The notes: generated from the sequence alone by a model not told the origin. Positions 10,499 to 23,224 are shown, numbered from the stretch's first letter. The stretch is 64,000 nucleotides of DNA from Actinomycetota bacterium (GCA_030838475.1 JAUZFP010000051.1:1-64000); one strand, 5' to 3'. Numbers and translations are program-made.

Positions 10499-11629
10499 GT
10501 GACATCGAACCAGAACTACCTAGCGGTCATAAAGGTGGTCGGCATCGGCGGCGGCGGCGTCAACGCCGTCAACCGGATGATCGAGCTCGGCCTTCGAGGT
10601 GTGGAATTCATCGCGATCAACACCGACGCCCAGGCGCTCCTGATGAGCGACGCGGACGTCAAACTCGACGTCGGGCGTGAGATCACCCGCGGACTCGGCG
10701 CCGGCGCCGATCCGGAGGTCGGCCGTCGCGCGGCGGAGGACCACGCCGAGGAGATCGAAGAAGCACTCGCGGGCGCAGATATGGTGTTCGTCACGGCCGG
10801 AGAGGGCGGCGGCACCGGAACCGGCGGAGCGCCCGTTGTGGCGCGCATCGCAAAGTCCATCGGCGCGCTGACCATCGGTGTCGTCACCAAGCCGTTCGAG
10901 TTCGAGGGCAAGCGCCGATCGGCCCAGGCCGAGGCGGGGGTTTCGTCGCTCAAGAGCGAGGTCGACACCCTCATCGTCGTCCCCAACGATCGCCTGCTCG
11001 AAATCAGCGATCGTGGCATGAGCATGCTCGAGGCCTTTGCGACGGCAGACCAGGTACTCCTTGCCGGCGTTCAGGGCATTACCGACCTGATCACGACTCC
11101 GGGGCTCATCAACCTCGACTTCGCCGACGTGAAGTCGGTCATGCAGGGCGCGGGCTCCGCACTCATGGGTATCGGCTCAGCACGTGGAGCCGATCGGGCC
11201 ATCAAGGCGGCGGAACTCGCTGTCGCGTCACCCCTGCTCGAGGCCAGCATCGATGGTGCGCACGGCGTGCTTATCTCGATCCAGGGCGGATCCAACCTCG
11301 GCATCTTCGAAATCAATGACGCCGCGCGCCTGATTCAGGAGGCCGTGCATCCCGAGGCCAACATCATCTTCGGTGCCGTCATCGACGACACCCTCGGCGA
11401 CGAGGTTCGGGTCACCGTGATTGCGGCCGGATTTGACGGCGGCGAACCCTCGGTGAAGAGCCGCGACACCCGTCGCAGCAGCTTCGTTGGGGCCGGTGCA
11501 CCCATCAAGGAGAACGCGGCAGAGGCGGGTGCCGGATGGAGCGAGGGCGAACACCCGGTTACGGCGCCCGTCGACCACGCCTTCGACGACGATGACGACG
11601 ACCTGGACGTTCCCGACTTCCTGAAGTAG
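10499..11629 (+). CDS. ftsZ: Cell division GTPase FtsZ
   Basis: Tubulin-like GTPase that forms the cytokinetic ring. 376 residues. The GTP-binding signature [13 protein letters not shown] is near residue 105, the T7 catalytic loop [11 protein letters not shown] is near 205, and the C-terminal conserved peptide [12 protein letters not shown] is intact, which in actinobacteria contacts SepF. The GTG at 10499 has GGAGG 9 bases upstream. ftsA is absent, as is normal for this phylum, so SepF is the expected membrane tether. Confidence 0.98.
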   Translation: MTSNQNYLAVIKVVGIGGGGVNAVNRMIELGLRGVEFIAINTDAQALLMSDADVKLDVGREITRGLGAGADPEVGRRAAEDHAEEIEEALAGADMVFVTAGEGGGTGTGGAPVVARIAKSIGALTIGVVTKPFEFEGKRRSAQAEAGVSSLKSEVDTLIVVPNDRLLEISDRGMSMLEAFATADQVLLAGVQGITDLITTPGLINLDFADVKSVMQGAGSALMGIGSARGADRAIKAAELAVASPLLEASIDGAHGVLISIQGGSNLGIFEINDAARLIQEAVHPEANIIFGAVIDDTLGDEVRVTVIAAGFDGGEPSVKSRDTRRSSFVGAGAPIKENAAEAGAGWSEGEHPVTAPVDHAFDDDDDDLDVPDFLK

Positions 11630-11635
11630 CGGCGC

Positions 11636-12319
11636 GTGAACGAGGATTCGGGAACGCTCGAGGAGCGACTCTCGCGTGTTCGCTCCCAGGTTGCGGATGC
11701 GGCGGTCGAGGCGGGACGGGATCCGTCCGCCATCACAACGATCGTGGTCACCAAGTTCCACCCGGCCTCCCTCGTGCGCGAGCTGGCCGCGCTTGGCGTG
11801 ACGGATGTCGGGGAGAATCGACAGCAGGACGCCGGCCCAAAGGCGGCCCAGCTTCGTGACCTTGCCCTCACCTGGCACTTCATCGGGCAGCTGCAGAGCA
11901 ACAAGGTGCGGGCCGTGCTCGAATACGCGAGCGTCGTGCAGTCCGTCGACCGTGCGTCTCTGGTGGATGCCCTGGGCGCCGCGAGAATTCCACTCCAGGT
12001 CTTCCTTCAGCTGAATCTCACCGACGACCCGGGTCGCGGGGGAGTGGCGCCCGATGGACTCGAGCAGTTGGCCGAGCGGGTGCTCGCCTCGGATGCCCTG
12101 ACCCTGCGCGGTCTCATGGCCGTCGCACCGCTGGGCGAGGAACCGAGAGCCGCATTCGCACGAGTTCGAGAGGCATCGGAACGGCTGCGTCGGGTTGCGC
12201 CGGATGCCGATGCGCTGTCGATGGGGATGTCCGGAGACTTTCGCGAGGCCGTGGCCGAGGGTGCGACACACCTGCGCATCGGAACGGCAATCACCGGGAA
12301 TCGCCCGGACGCCGGTTAA
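11636..12319 (+). CDS. YggS/PLPBP family pyridoxal phosphate-binding protein
   Basis: A PLP-binding protein of alanine-racemase-like fold, thought to control PLP availability rather than catalyse a reaction. The 227 residues carry VTKFHPASL with the PLP lysine near residue 42, the signature [13 protein letters not shown] near 80, and [13 protein letters not shown] near the C-terminus. It starts at GTG 11636, seven bases after ftsZ, and sits between ftsZ and sepF as in most actinobacteria. Confidence 0.93.
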   Translation: MNEDSGTLEERLSRVRSQVADAAVEAGRDPSAITTIVVTKFHPASLVRELAALGVTDVGENRQQDAGPKAAQLRDLALTWHFIGQLQSNKVRAVLEYASVVQSVDRASLVDALGAARIPLQVFLQLNLTDDPGRGGVAPDGLEQLAERVLASDALTLRGLMAVAPLGEEPRAAFARVREASERLRRVAPDADALSMGMSGDFREAVAEGATHLRIGTAITGNRPDAG

Positions 12320-12368
12320 TCTCAGCATTAGAGACTTCGCAACAACCAGTATTTCCAGGAGGCACACA

Positions 12369-12830
12369 ATGGCAAACCCACTGCGCAAGACAATGGTCTA
12401 TCTCGGTCTTGCCGACGAGGAGTTCGACTACGAGGACGAGGGGCCATCGGCGCCCATCGCACCGGTCGCCCATGCGGCGCCATCTGCTGGTCGCGCGCCA
12501 GTGACCCCGCTGCGACGAACGGCGGCCAAGACCACAGGGTCAGGAGACATGAACGAGATCCTCACCGTGCACCCGCGCCAGTACAAGGATGCGCAAGTCA
12601 TCGCCGAGAACTTCCGCGAGGGCATCCCGGTCATCATCAACCTTTCGCAGATGTCGGAGCCCGACGCGAAGCGCCTTATTGACTTCGCCAGCGGTCTCTC
12701 GCAGGGCCTCTACGGCAAGATCGAGCGGGTCACCAACAAGGTCTTCCTGCTGTCGCCGGCGCACGTCGCCGTGAGTGGCGAACCCGCCACCGTCGACGGA
12801 GAACTCGAGGCATCCTTCTTCCAGCAATAA
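12369..12830 (+). CDS. sepF: Cell division protein SepF
   Basis: Membrane anchor for FtsZ in Gram-positive bacteria. 153 residues: an N-terminal amphipathic helix ([17 protein letters not shown]), an acidic and Ala-Pro linker, and a C-terminal SepF core from about residue 60 ([20 protein letters not shown] ... [14 protein letters not shown]). The start at 12369 is fixed by AGGAGG at 12356-12362. It follows yggS with a 49-base gap. The usual downstream yggT is not present. Confidence 0.95.
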   Translation: MANPLRKTMVYLGLADEEFDYEDEGPSAPIAPVAHAAPSAGRAPVTPLRRTAAKTTGSGDMNEILTVHPRQYKDAQVIAENFREGIPVIINLSQMSEPDAKRLIDFASGLSQGLYGKIERVTNKVFLLSPAHVAVSGEPATVDGELEASFFQQ

Positions 12831-13062
12831 CCCCCAAAACTGGTGTGAATCTGGCGCCGGGAGTTCACAGGGGTACTCTGGGGGTTGCAACCGTTGAACG
12901 CACCCGTGGGTAACGTTGCTAGCGTTAGCTGTTCGTTACAGTTCGAACGCGTCCAAGCGGTCGAGTATTGATCGTGCACTGTGGGACACGGTTCGTCGGA
13001 AAACACCTGTTTGACGATGACCGCTCACACTGATTTGAGAGAAAGTTATTGAGGTGACGGCG
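12831..13062 (+). promoter_or_regulatory. divIVA upstream region with nested hairpin
   Basis: No gene in this 232-base gap. A nested hairpin is at 12910-12939: outer stem GTAACG (12910-12915) with CGTTAC (12934-12939), inner stem GCTA/TAGC around a GCGT loop. GAGG at 13051-13054 is the divIVA ribosome binding site. Promoter elements are not clear enough to call. Confidence 0.35.
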
Positions 13063-13860
13063 ATGGCTTTGACACCGGAAGATGTTGTCAACAAGCGGTT
13101 CCAACCGACCAAATTCCGCGAGGGATACGACCAGGACGAGGTCGATGACTTTCTCGATGAGGTCGTCGTAGAGCTTCGCCGCCTCAACCAGGAGAACGAG
13201 GAGCTTCGCCAGCGATTGATTGCTAGCGACTCCCGCATCAGCGAACTTCAGCGCAGCGGAGCACAGCCCGCGCCGACCGGTTTCGACCAGCCCGTCGCAT
13301 CCGCGCCCGCACCGGTGCCTGCTCAGGCACCCTTCCAGGCTGCTGCGGCGAACGATCCGAGCATCGACCCAAGCAACACCAACAACCTCCTTCAGTTGGC
13401 CCGTCGCCTCCACGAGGAGCACGTACGCGAGGGTGTCGAGAAGCGTGACGCACTCATCGCCGAAGGTCACGCCCAGGCCGGTCGCGTCGTTGAGGAAGCC
13501 AACACCCAGGCCGGTCGTGCCCTCGACGAAGCCACCACCCAGGCCGGTCGTGCCCTCGAGGATGCAAACGCCCAGGCCGCCCGACTCGTCGAAGAGGCCC
13601 AGACGCAGACCCGGGAGCGCATCTCATCGCTCGACCAGGAGCGCGTCGCGCTCGAGGGCCGAATCGAAGAGCTTCGCAACTTCGAGCGCGAATACCGCTC
13701 CAAGCTCAAGGGCTACATCGAGGGCCAGCTCCGCGAGCTCGACTCGAATTCCGCAGTCCTGACCGGAGCGGGCGCCCCGGCCGCCGCGGTACAGGGCCAG
13801 AACTACGGTGGCCAGATTGCGCCGCCGCCCGCCAACTACCCGGGCTTTGCCGGCAACTGA
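13063..13860 (+). CDS. divIVA: Polar growth scaffold DivIVA (Wag31)
   Basis: Coiled-coil protein that marks negatively curved membrane and recruits the polar elongation machinery in actinobacteria. 265 residues. The N-terminal lipid-binding domain MALTPEDVVNKRFQPTKFRE is followed by a first coiled coil, a Pro/Ala-rich linker (residues about 70-100), a long second coiled coil and a Gly-Pro-rich tail. The coiled coil contains four 33-base units at 13471-13602 coding 11-residue repeats such as TQAGRALDEAT. ATG 13063 is preferred to GTG 13054, which lies within the ribosome binding site. Confidence 0.95.
   Translation: MALTPEDVVNKRFQPTKFREGYDQDEVDDFLDEVVVELRRLNQENEELRQRLIASDSRISELQRSGAQPAPTGFDQPVASAPAPVPAQAPFQAAAANDPSIDPSNTNNLLQLARRLHEEHVREGVEKRDALIAEGHAQAGRVVEEANTQAGRALDEATTQAGRALEDANAQAARLVEEAQTQTRERISSLDQERVALEGRIEELRNFEREYRSKLKGYIEGQLRELDSNSAVLTGAGAPAAAVQGQNYGGQIAPPPANYPGFAGN
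13471..13602 (+). repeat. Four tandem 33-bp units inside divIVA
   Basis: Four in-frame units at 13471, 13504, 13537 and 13570. Each encodes an 11-residue hendecad of the type (A/T)QAGR-(V/A)-(V/L)-(E/D)-x-A-x. Units two and three are nearly identical at the DNA level, so copy number could change by slippage or recombination. Confidence 0.85.
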
Positions 13861-14425
13861 TTCGCGCGCGAAGGCCAGTGCCTCGAGACTCAGCATTCGA
13901 GTTCTCGTCGTACTGGCCCTCGTCGCGTTAGGCGTCTATGCCCTCGACCAGACCGCAAAGTATTTCATCGTCAAGAACCTGACCGAGGGCCAGCAGGTCA
14001 ACATCCTTGGCGATATCCTGCAGTTCCACTACGTCAAGAATTCCGGAGCCGCGTTCTCGCTGGGGACCGGCATGACCTGGCTGTTCTCGATCGTTGCCGC
14101 CGCGGTTGCGGTGTTCATCATCCTGTACGCGCGTCGAATCCGATCGTTCGCCTGGAGCATCCTGTTCGGGCTGCTGCTCGGTGGAACCCTCGGGAACCTC
14201 AGCGACCGCCTGTTGCGCCCTCCGCACTTCGGTGAGGGGCACGTCGTCGACTTCATTCAGGTCATCGGTTTTCCGGCGATCTTTAATATCGCGGACAGCG
14301 CCATCGTGATCAGCATGGGTCTGTTCATTCTTCTGACGATCCTCGGCGTTCGCCTCGATGGGCACCGCGCGCGCAAGCCGATCGCCGCGGCTCCGAAAAC
14401 GTCGGCTACCGACAGCTCGAAGTAG
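13808..14425 (+). CDS. lspA: Lipoprotein signal peptidase (LspA)
   Basis: Membrane aspartyl protease that cleaves prolipoproteins at the lipobox cysteine, in the same pathway as Lnt at 52096-53670. Up to 205 residues with four membrane segments. The conserved [21 protein letters not shown], and the catalytic region HVVDFIQ ... [12 protein letters not shown] with both aspartates are visible. The start is uncertain: GTG 13808 overlaps divIVA by 53 bases, and a TTG at 13847 would also keep all motifs. Neither has a good ribosome binding site, so coupling to divIVA is likely. Confidence 0.93.
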   Translation: MARLRRRPPTTRALPATDSRAKASASRLSIRVLVVLALVALGVYALDQTAKYFIVKNLTEGQQVNILGDILQFHYVKNSGAAFSLGTGMTWLFSIVAAAVAVFIILYARRIRSFAWSILFGLLLGGTLGNLSDRLLRPPHFGEGHVVDFIQVIGFPAIFNIADSAIVISMGLFILLTILGVRLDGHRARKPIAAAPKTSATDSSK

Positions 14426-14430
14426 CCGGA

Positions 14431-15351
14431 ATGGAATCGCGGAGCCTTCCTGTGCCGGATGGGCTGGCGGGCGAGCGCGTCGACGCGGGCCTCGCGAAGC
14501 TACTGGGATTCTCGAGGACGTTCGCGGCTGAGGTCGCCGAGTCGGGTGGCGTGACGATCGATGGCGTACTCGCGGGGAAGTCTGATCGCCTCATCGCCGG
14601 TGCGTGGCTCGAGGTGGAATGGCAGCAGCGGGAACCGCTCACCGTGACCTCGACGCCGGTGAGCGATCTCCGGATCGTGTACGAGGATGACGATTTCGTG
14701 GTCGTCGACAAGCCGGTCGGTGTCGCCGCGCATCCATCGCTCGGCTGGGAGGGACCCACCGTTCTCGGAGCTCTCGCGGCCGCCGGCATCCGGGTGTCCA
14801 CCTCGGGAGCCGCGGAGCGCGCCGGCATCGTGCACCGGCTGGACGCGGGCACGAGCGGACTCATGGTCGTCGCGAAGAGCGACCGCGCGTACACCGAACT
14901 CAAGCGCCAGTTCCACGACCGCGAGGTCGTGAAGATCTATCACGCCGTCGTGCAGGGACATCCCGACCCGCTGGCGGGCACGATCGATGCGCCCATCGGT
15001 AGGCATCCCGGCAGCTCCTGGAAATTCGCCGTCACAGCAGAGGGCAAGGACTCGGTCACCCACTACGAAACGATCGAGGCGTTTCCGGGCGCGTCACTGC
15101 TCGAAATCCACCTCGAGACGGGCCGGACGCATCAGATTCGCGTGCACATGGCGGCCCAGCATCACCCGTGCGTCGGCGACGCCATGTACGGGGCAGATCC
15201 CACCCTGAGCGCCAGGCTCGGACTCACGAGGCAGTGGCTGCACGCGATGAAACTCGGCTTCCGACACCCCACGTCGGGCGAGCAGCGCGAGTTCGAATCG
15301 AATTACCCGGCCGATCTTCAACACGCGTTGGACGTTCTCCGCGAGTCGTAG
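14431..15351 (+). CDS. RluA/RluD family pseudouridine synthase
   Basis: Isomerises uridine to pseudouridine in RNA, most likely 23S rRNA, by analogy with RluD. 306 residues with an N-terminal S4 RNA-binding domain (residues about 15-75) and a catalytic domain. The catalytic aspartate motif [17 protein letters not shown] is near residue 137, and [11 protein letters not shown] is near 232. It starts five bases after lspA, the usual neighbour in Gram-positive bacteria, so both are probably on one transcript. The exact target uridines cannot be read from the sequence. Confidence 0.92.
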   Translation: MESRSLPVPDGLAGERVDAGLAKLLGFSRTFAAEVAESGGVTIDGVLAGKSDRLIAGAWLEVEWQQREPLTVTSTPVSDLRIVYEDDDFVVVDKPVGVAAHPSLGWEGPTVLGALAAAGIRVSTSGAAERAGIVHRLDAGTSGLMVVAKSDRAYTELKRQFHDREVVKIYHAVVQGHPDPLAGTIDAPIGRHPGSSWKFAVTAEGKDSVTHYETIEAFPGASLLEIHLETGRTHQIRVHMAAQHHPCVGDAMYGADPTLSARLGLTRQWLHAMKLGFRHPTSGEQREFESNYPADLQHALDVLRES

Positions 15352-15399
15352 AGCCACGGGCTTAAGCTGGAGGACACCCTCAGCGACCAGAGAGATATC

Positions 15400-18942
<3,543 letters not shown>

Positions 18943-18954
18943 GCGGACAGGCCT

Positions 18955-19028
18955 CGGTGTTTTCGTCCGTTTGGGACGATTTCACCTGCGCGCCCGGGTG
19001 GATTTGTCCCAAACGGAGCAAAACGCCG
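18955..19028. terminator. Long inverted repeat between convergent genes, probable bidirectional terminator
   Basis: Arms 18955-18977 and 19006-19028 are 23 bases each and pair with three mismatches. The inner twelve bases, TCCGTTTGGGAC and GTCCCAAACGGA, are perfect. The 28-base loop contains a further CACC/GGTG pairing. It fills the gap between dnaE (+) and the flavin reductase gene (-) and could stop transcription from both sides, though U-tracts are short. Confidence 0.6.
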
Positions 19029-19032
19029 GGAA

Positions 19033-19557
19033 CTAGACGACGCTGCCGGGGGAGCGGTACGAACGCTCGTGGTAGAGCAGCGCCTCGTCCTCCGGTCCGA
19101 GGGCGCCGGTCTCGATCTGGACCACGATCACCGCGTTGTTGAAGACCGGATGGACCTCGATGATCCTGCCCAGCATCCACGAGGTAACACCCTCGAGGAT
19201 GGGGACGCCGTAGAGGCCGGGCTTCCAGTGGTTGCCCTCGAAACGCACCGAATTATCGGCCGAGAGCTTCTCCGCGAGGTGCCGGGTACGCGGACCGAGG
19301 GTGTGGATCGCGACGTGGTTGCCCACCGTCATGGCGGGCCAGGCGCTGGCGACCTGTGCCATGTTGAACGTGGCAAGCGGGGGAACGGCGGCGAGCGAGG
19401 CGAGCGACGTCGCCGTGAATCCCACCGGCTTGCCATCCGGACCGAGTGCGGTAACCGCGGCGACTCCCGCCGCGTGACGCCGAAAGACCCGCTTGAAGGC
19501 GTCGAGATCATCGACGGCAACTTCCTGCGGTTCGGGATCCTGTTTTTCCTGGCTCAT
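19033..19557 (-). CDS. Flavin reductase family (FMN-binding split barrel) protein
   Basis: Likely reduces free FMN or FAD with NAD(P)H to supply a partner monooxygenase. The 174 residues match the flavin reductase domain: RRHAAGVAAVTA at the start of the barrel, PVGFTATSLASLAAVPPL and FNMAQVASAWPAM in the flavin-binding region, and ALLYHERSYRS near the C-terminus. No partner monooxygenase is adjacent. The nearest candidate in the window is the DszA/NtaA-type enzyme at 37910-39232. Convergent with dnaE and divergent from hisD with an 80-base gap. Confidence 0.85.
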   Translation of the reverse strand: MSQEKQDPEPQEVAVDDLDAFKRVFRRHAAGVAAVTALGPDGKPVGFTATSLASLAAVPPLATFNMAQVASAWPAMTVGNHVAIHTLGPRTRHLAEKLSADNSVRFEGNHWKPGLYGVPILEGVTSWMLGRIIEVHPVFNNAVIVVQIETGALGPEDEALLYHERSYRSPGSVV

Positions 19558-19622
19558 ACGCTTGATTCAAGTGTGCTGTGCGCACGACTATTCCGCCAAC
19601 CGGACCACCCCTCGCCGCTCGG

Positions 19623-19628
19623 TAGCAT
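19623..19628 (+). promoter_or_regulatory. -10 element TAGCAT of leaderless hisD
   Basis: TAGCAT ends 9 bases before the hisD ATG at 19638. No Shine-Dalgarno sequence is present. This places the transcription start at or next to the ATG. Confidence 0.5.
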
Positions 19629-19637
19629 TGTCAGGCC

Positions 19638-20945
19638 ATGATGCACACCCTTGATCTTCGCAACACCCAGTCCACGCGAGCGGAGCTCGCTCGACTTGCC
19701 CCTCGCGCGAGCATCGACGTGACCTCCGCATCCGTGGCCGCCGCCGAACTCATCGCGGATGTCCGGGCACGGGGGACCGACGCCCTACTCGACCAGGCCG
19801 AGCGGTTCGACGGCGTCCGGCCCCTGCAGATTCGCGTCCACGCCGCGGAAATCGCGGAGGCGATCAAGCGCCTCGACCCGGTCGTGCGCGGCGCGCTCGA
19901 GGAAGCCATCGATCGCGTGACCACAGCGACGAAGGCACAGGTGCCCGAGCCGACCGTCACCCAACTGGCGGCCGGCGCCGAGATCATCCAGCGGTGGCAG
20001 CCCATCACCCGGGTCGGTTTCTACGTGCCCGGGGGCAAGGCGGTGTACCCGTCGAGCGTGGTCATGAACGTGGTCCCGGCTCACGTTGCCGGGGTCGGAT
20101 CGGTCGCGATCGCGTCGCCGCCACAGAAGGCGTTCGATGGGGCGGTTCACCCCACGATCCTTGGCGCGGCCGGGCTGCTCGGTGTCGAGGAGGTCTACGC
20201 GATGGGTGGAGCGGGAGCAATCGGCGCGCTCGCCTACGGGGTTGCCGAACTCACGCTCGACCCGGTCGACCTGATCACGGGTCCGGGCAATGTCTACGTG
20301 GCGGCGGCCAAGCGGCTCGTTCGCGGCGACGTCGGGATCGACTCAGAGGCTGGACCGACCGAAATCCTGATCATCGCGGATGAGACGGCGGATGCTCGCC
20401 TGGTCGCCGCAGACCTGGTCAGTCAGGCCGAGCACGACGAGCACGCCGCGGCGGTGCTGGTCACGCCCTCCGAGCAGCTGGCCGTTGCCGTCTCGGCCGA
20501 GTTGGACAGGCTCGCCGCATCCACCCACTCGTCGGTACGCGTCACCGCTGCGCTCAAGGGACCGCAGTCGGCGATTGTGCTCGTCAACGACCTGGTGGCG
20601 GCTGCCGCGTTCAGCAACGCCTACGGCCCGGAGCACCTCGAGATCCAGACCGAGGAGCCCGGGAGCGTGCTCGACCTGATCGAGAGCGCGGGCGCGATCT
20701 TCCTTGGCGCGTATTCACCGGTCAGCCTCGGCGACTATCTCGCCGGCTCCAACCACGTTCTGCCCACGGGCGGCCAGTCGCGTTTTGCCTCCGGCCTTGG
20801 CGCGTACACGTTCCTGCGCCCGCAACAGGTCGTGCGCTACGACCGGGACGCTCTCGCCGCGGTCGAGAAGCAGGTCGTGGCGCTCTCGCACGCCGAGGAC
20901 CTGCCAGCCCACGGCGACGCGGTGGAAGCGCGCTTCCGGGCTTAG
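19638..20945 (+). CDS. hisD: Histidinol dehydrogenase
   Basis: Catalyses the last two steps of histidine biosynthesis, L-histidinol to L-histidine, with NAD and zinc. 435 residues, normal size. GFYVPGGKAVYPSSVVMN, MGGAGAIGALAYG and the signature EAGPTEILIIADE ... QAEHDEHAAAVLV with catalytic histidines are present. The C-terminal EHLEIQTEEP and GDYLAGSNHVLPT stretches also match. No other his gene is in the window. It is followed by nrdR with a 30-base gap. Confidence 0.96.
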   Translation: MMHTLDLRNTQSTRAELARLAPRASIDVTSASVAAAELIADVRARGTDALLDQAERFDGVRPLQIRVHAAEIAEAIKRLDPVVRGALEEAIDRVTTATKAQVPEPTVTQLAAGAEIIQRWQPITRVGFYVPGGKAVYPSSVVMNVVPAHVAGVGSVAIASPPQKAFDGAVHPTILGAAGLLGVEEVYAMGGAGAIGALAYGVAELTLDPVDLITGPGNVYVAAAKRLVRGDVGIDSEAGPTEILIIADETADARLVAADLVSQAEHDEHAAAVLVTPSEQLAVAVSAELDRLAASTHSSVRVTAALKGPQSAIVLVNDLVAAAAFSNAYGPEHLEIQTEEPGSVLDLIESAGAIFLGAYSPVSLGDYLAGSNHVLPTGGQSRFASGLGAYTFLRPQQVVRYDRDALAAVEKQVVALSHAEDLPAHGDAVEARFRA

Positions 20946-20960
20946 CGACGCTCGCTGACG

Positions 20961-20966
20961 TATCCT
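20961..20966 (+). promoter_or_regulatory. -10 element TATCCT of leaderless nrdR
   Basis: TATCCT ends 9 bases before the nrdR ATG at 20976, with no Shine-Dalgarno sequence between. No clear NrdR-box is visible near this promoter. Confidence 0.5.
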
Positions 20967-20975
20967 GTATACGCC

Positions 20976-21440
20976 ATGTTCTGCCCCTTCTGCCGCCACC
21001 CAGACAGCCGCGTCATCGACTCGAGAACGAGCGACGATGGACTGTCAATTCGGCGACGCCGGCAGTGCCCGGAGTGCGGACGACGCTTCTCGACCACCGA
21101 GACCGCCAGCCTCACCGTGATCAAGCGCAACGGCGTGATCGAGCAGTTCAGCCGGGAGAAGATCGTGAGCGGCGTGCGCAAGGCCTGCCAGGGACGCCCC
21201 GTCACGGACACTGATCTCGCGGTCCTCGCCCAGAAGGTCGAGGAGACCATCCGCGCGACCGGCGCCTCGCAGATTGAGGCCAACGACATCGGGCTGTCGA
21301 TTCTTGCGCCGTTGCGCGAGCTCGACGAGGTGGCATACCTTCGATTCGCGAGCGTCTACCAGGCCTTCGAATCGTTGGAAGACTTCGAGACAGCAATCAC
21401 GCTGTTGCGCGTCGAGCACGACACGGCCGACGCCGACTGA
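20976..21440 (+). CDS. nrdR: Transcriptional repressor NrdR
   Basis: Repressor of ribonucleotide reductase genes that senses dATP/ATP. 154 residues. The N-terminal zinc ribbon has two CxxC pairs (FCPFC and CPECG), followed by RRFSTTETA and an ATP-cone from about residue 48 ([21 protein letters not shown]). The length matches the family. Lies between hisD and pyrD. Its regulated nrd genes are not in the window. Confidence 0.96.
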   Translation: MFCPFCRHPDSRVIDSRTSDDGLSIRRRRQCPECGRRFSTTETASLTVIKRNGVIEQFSREKIVSGVRKACQGRPVTDTDLAVLAQKVEETIRATGASQIEANDIGLSILAPLRELDEVAYLRFASVYQAFESLEDFETAITLLRVEHDTADAD

Positions 21441-21458
21441 GTCCCTCGCCCCAGCCGG

Positions 21459-21464
21459 TAGCCT
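21459..21464 (+). promoter_or_regulatory. -10 element TAGCCT of leaderless pyrD
   Basis: TAGCCT ends 9 bases before the pyrD ATG at 21474 and no Shine-Dalgarno sequence is present. The spacing equals that seen for hisD and nrdR. Confidence 0.5.
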
Positions 21465-21473
21465 GATCCCGGC

Positions 21474-22505
21474 ATGTATCGCGCACTCTTTCGCCTGGTC
21501 CTCAGGCACATGGATCCCGAGCGGGCGCACGGCCTCGCCTTCGCGGTGATCCGGATTCTCGGACTTCCCGTCTTTCGTCAGGTCGCCGCGGCGTTCACGC
21601 GTCCGGTACCCGGGCTTGCCGTTGACGCACTCGGCCTGCACTTCTCGTCGCCGTTCGGCGTCGCCGCGGGCTTCGACAAGGAGGGTCTCGCCATCCTCGG
21701 ACTTCGCGCGCTCGGGTTCTCGCACGTGGAGGTCGGAACTGTTACCGCGATCGCCCAGCCCGGCAACGAGCGGCCGCGGCTTTTTCGGCTTATTCCCGAC
21801 CGCGCCGTGATCAACCGGATGGGGTTCAACAACCACGGCGCAGCGGTCGTCGCGAGCCGCATCGAGCGGGTGCGTCGGGGTCGCAATCGGCCCATCATCG
21901 GAATCAACATCGGCAAGAGCCGTGTCGTCGAGGTCGAGGCGGCAATCGACGACTACCTGGCGAGTGCGCGGCAGCTCGCGCCTCTCGCGGACTACCTGGT
22001 CGTCAACGTCAGTTCGCCCAACACTCCCGGTCTGCGCGGCCTTCAGGAGCTCGACAGGCTGCAACCGCTCCTGACTGCGGTCGCCGCCGCGGCCGGAACC
22101 GTCCCCGTGCTCGTGAAGATCGCGCCGGATCTGACAGATGAACAGGTGACGTCGATCTCGAAGCTCGCCGTAAAGCTGGGCCTAGCTGGCCTGATCGCGA
22201 CCAACACGACGCTGTCGCGGGACAACCTCGTGACATCCGCTTCGGTCGTCGCGTCGGCGGGCGCCGGCGGGCTCTCCGGTGCGCCGCTCGCGGGACGATC
22301 CCTCGACGTGCTTCGACTCGTTCGCGCGGTCGTGCCCCCCGAGTTCTGTGTGATCTCGGTCGGGGGAGTGGAGACCGGCGCGGATGTCGCGGCTCGCCTC
22401 GCGGCCGGCGCCACCCTGGTGCAGGGCTACACGGCGTTCCTCTACCGCGGCCCGTTCTGGGCGCGATCGATCAATCGCGAACTGGCGCGTCTGCGCTCGA
22501 GCTAA
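21474..22505 (+). CDS. pyrD: Dihydroorotate dehydrogenase (quinone), class 2
   Basis: Oxidises dihydroorotate to orotate in pyrimidine synthesis, passing electrons to the quinone pool. 343 residues, FMN enzyme. The N-terminal extension (residues 1 to about 40, with RALFRLVLRHMDPERAHG) is the membrane-associating helix that defines class 2. NRMGFNNHG, NVSSPNTPGLR with the class 2 catalytic serine, KIAPDLTDEQ, and TNTTLSRD are present. Converges on the DUF3043 gene. Linked through quinone to the respiratory chain genes nearby. Confidence 0.96.
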   Translation: MYRALFRLVLRHMDPERAHGLAFAVIRILGLPVFRQVAAAFTRPVPGLAVDALGLHFSSPFGVAAGFDKEGLAILGLRALGFSHVEVGTVTAIAQPGNERPRLFRLIPDRAVINRMGFNNHGAAVVASRIERVRRGRNRPIIGINIGKSRVVEVEAAIDDYLASARQLAPLADYLVVNVSSPNTPGLRGLQELDRLQPLLTAVAAAAGTVPVLVKIAPDLTDEQVTSISKLAVKLGLAGLIATNTTLSRDNLVTSASVVASAGAGGLSGAPLAGRSLDVLRLVRAVVPPEFCVISVGGVETGADVAARLAAGATLVQGYTAFLYRGPFWARSINRELARLRSS

Positions 22506-22621
22506 CCCGAGTCGGCACCATCGAATTTGCAGTAGTTGCTGCAAACCCCTGGTCTTGGAGCATTTGTTGCAAAGTCGAGCAGCGCCAGGCGCTCCAACCG
22601 CCTCGCGTGGCTTCGCTCAAA
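22506..22621. other. Convergent gap with a perfect 7-bp inverted repeat
   Basis: TTTGCAG (22526-22532) and CTGCAAA (22539-22545) form a perfect inverted repeat with a 6-base spacer. A second TTGCAAA lies about 25 bases downstream, followed by the palindrome AGCGCCAGGCGCT. Lying between the ends of pyrD and the DUF3043 gene, it may be a terminator, but it lacks a U-tract. Confidence 0.4.
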
Positions 22622-23197
22622 CTAGCTCGGGTACTGGCCGCGCTTGACCTGTGGCTTCGGGATGCGCATCGCGCGCAACTGGAAGTTTCGGGTAGCGGCA
22701 TAGAGACCGATGCGGTCGACGTTGCCCGCGCCGAACTTGGCCGCGAGCCGGCGACGAACCAGCACCGTCGCGACGATGCAGTCGATCACGACGAGCGCAA
22801 CCGCGGCGTAGAGCCCGATCTCCAGCGCGACCGTGTACGCGGCGCCGATGAAGCTGATGATGAAATACAGCACCAGCAGGGGGATGGCGAGTTCGCCAAA
22901 GCCCCAGCGGGAGTCGATGTAGTCGCGGATGAAGCGCTTCTGCGGGCCCCGGTCCTTGAGGGGGAGATACTTTTCCTCGCCGTTGGCCATGCCGATGCGG
23001 GCCTTCTCGCGCTGCGTGCGCTGCTGGTCCTTCGACAGTGCCCGCGCCTCGGGAGTCTTGCCACCCACGAGCGGTCGCTTTCGGGCGGCCTCGCGTTCCT
23101 TGCGCGTCGGGGTCGCGTGACCCTTGGGGGCGATCGGATTGTTGGCGAGTTCCTCGGCCGCGGCGCGGTCCGCTTCGCTCTGTACCTGCTTGGCCAC
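22622..23197 (-). CDS. DUF3043 family membrane protein
   Basis: Actinobacterial protein of unknown function. 191 residues: a highly charged, basic N-terminal half (TRKEREAARKRPL ... RGPQKRFIRDYIDSR), then two membrane segments (ELAIPLLVLYFIISFIGAAY and IGLYAAVALVVIDCIVATVL), then a basic tail ending KRGQYPS. GTG 23197 is chosen because AGAAGGA lies six bases before it. An upstream in-frame start exists but extends over the divergent promoter. It diverges from the M20 dipeptidase with a 40-base gap. Confidence 0.85.
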   Translation of the reverse strand: MAKQVQSEADRAAAEELANNPIAPKGHATPTRKEREAARKRPLVGGKTPEARALSKDQQRTQREKARIGMANGEEKYLPLKDRGPQKRFIRDYIDSRWGFGELAIPLLVLYFIISFIGAAYTVALEIGLYAAVALVVIDCIVATVLVRRRLAAKFGAGNVDRIGLYAATRNFQLRAMRIPKPQVKRGQYPS

Positions 23198-23224
23198 GAG
23201 AAGTCCTTCTATCAACGGGAGCCT

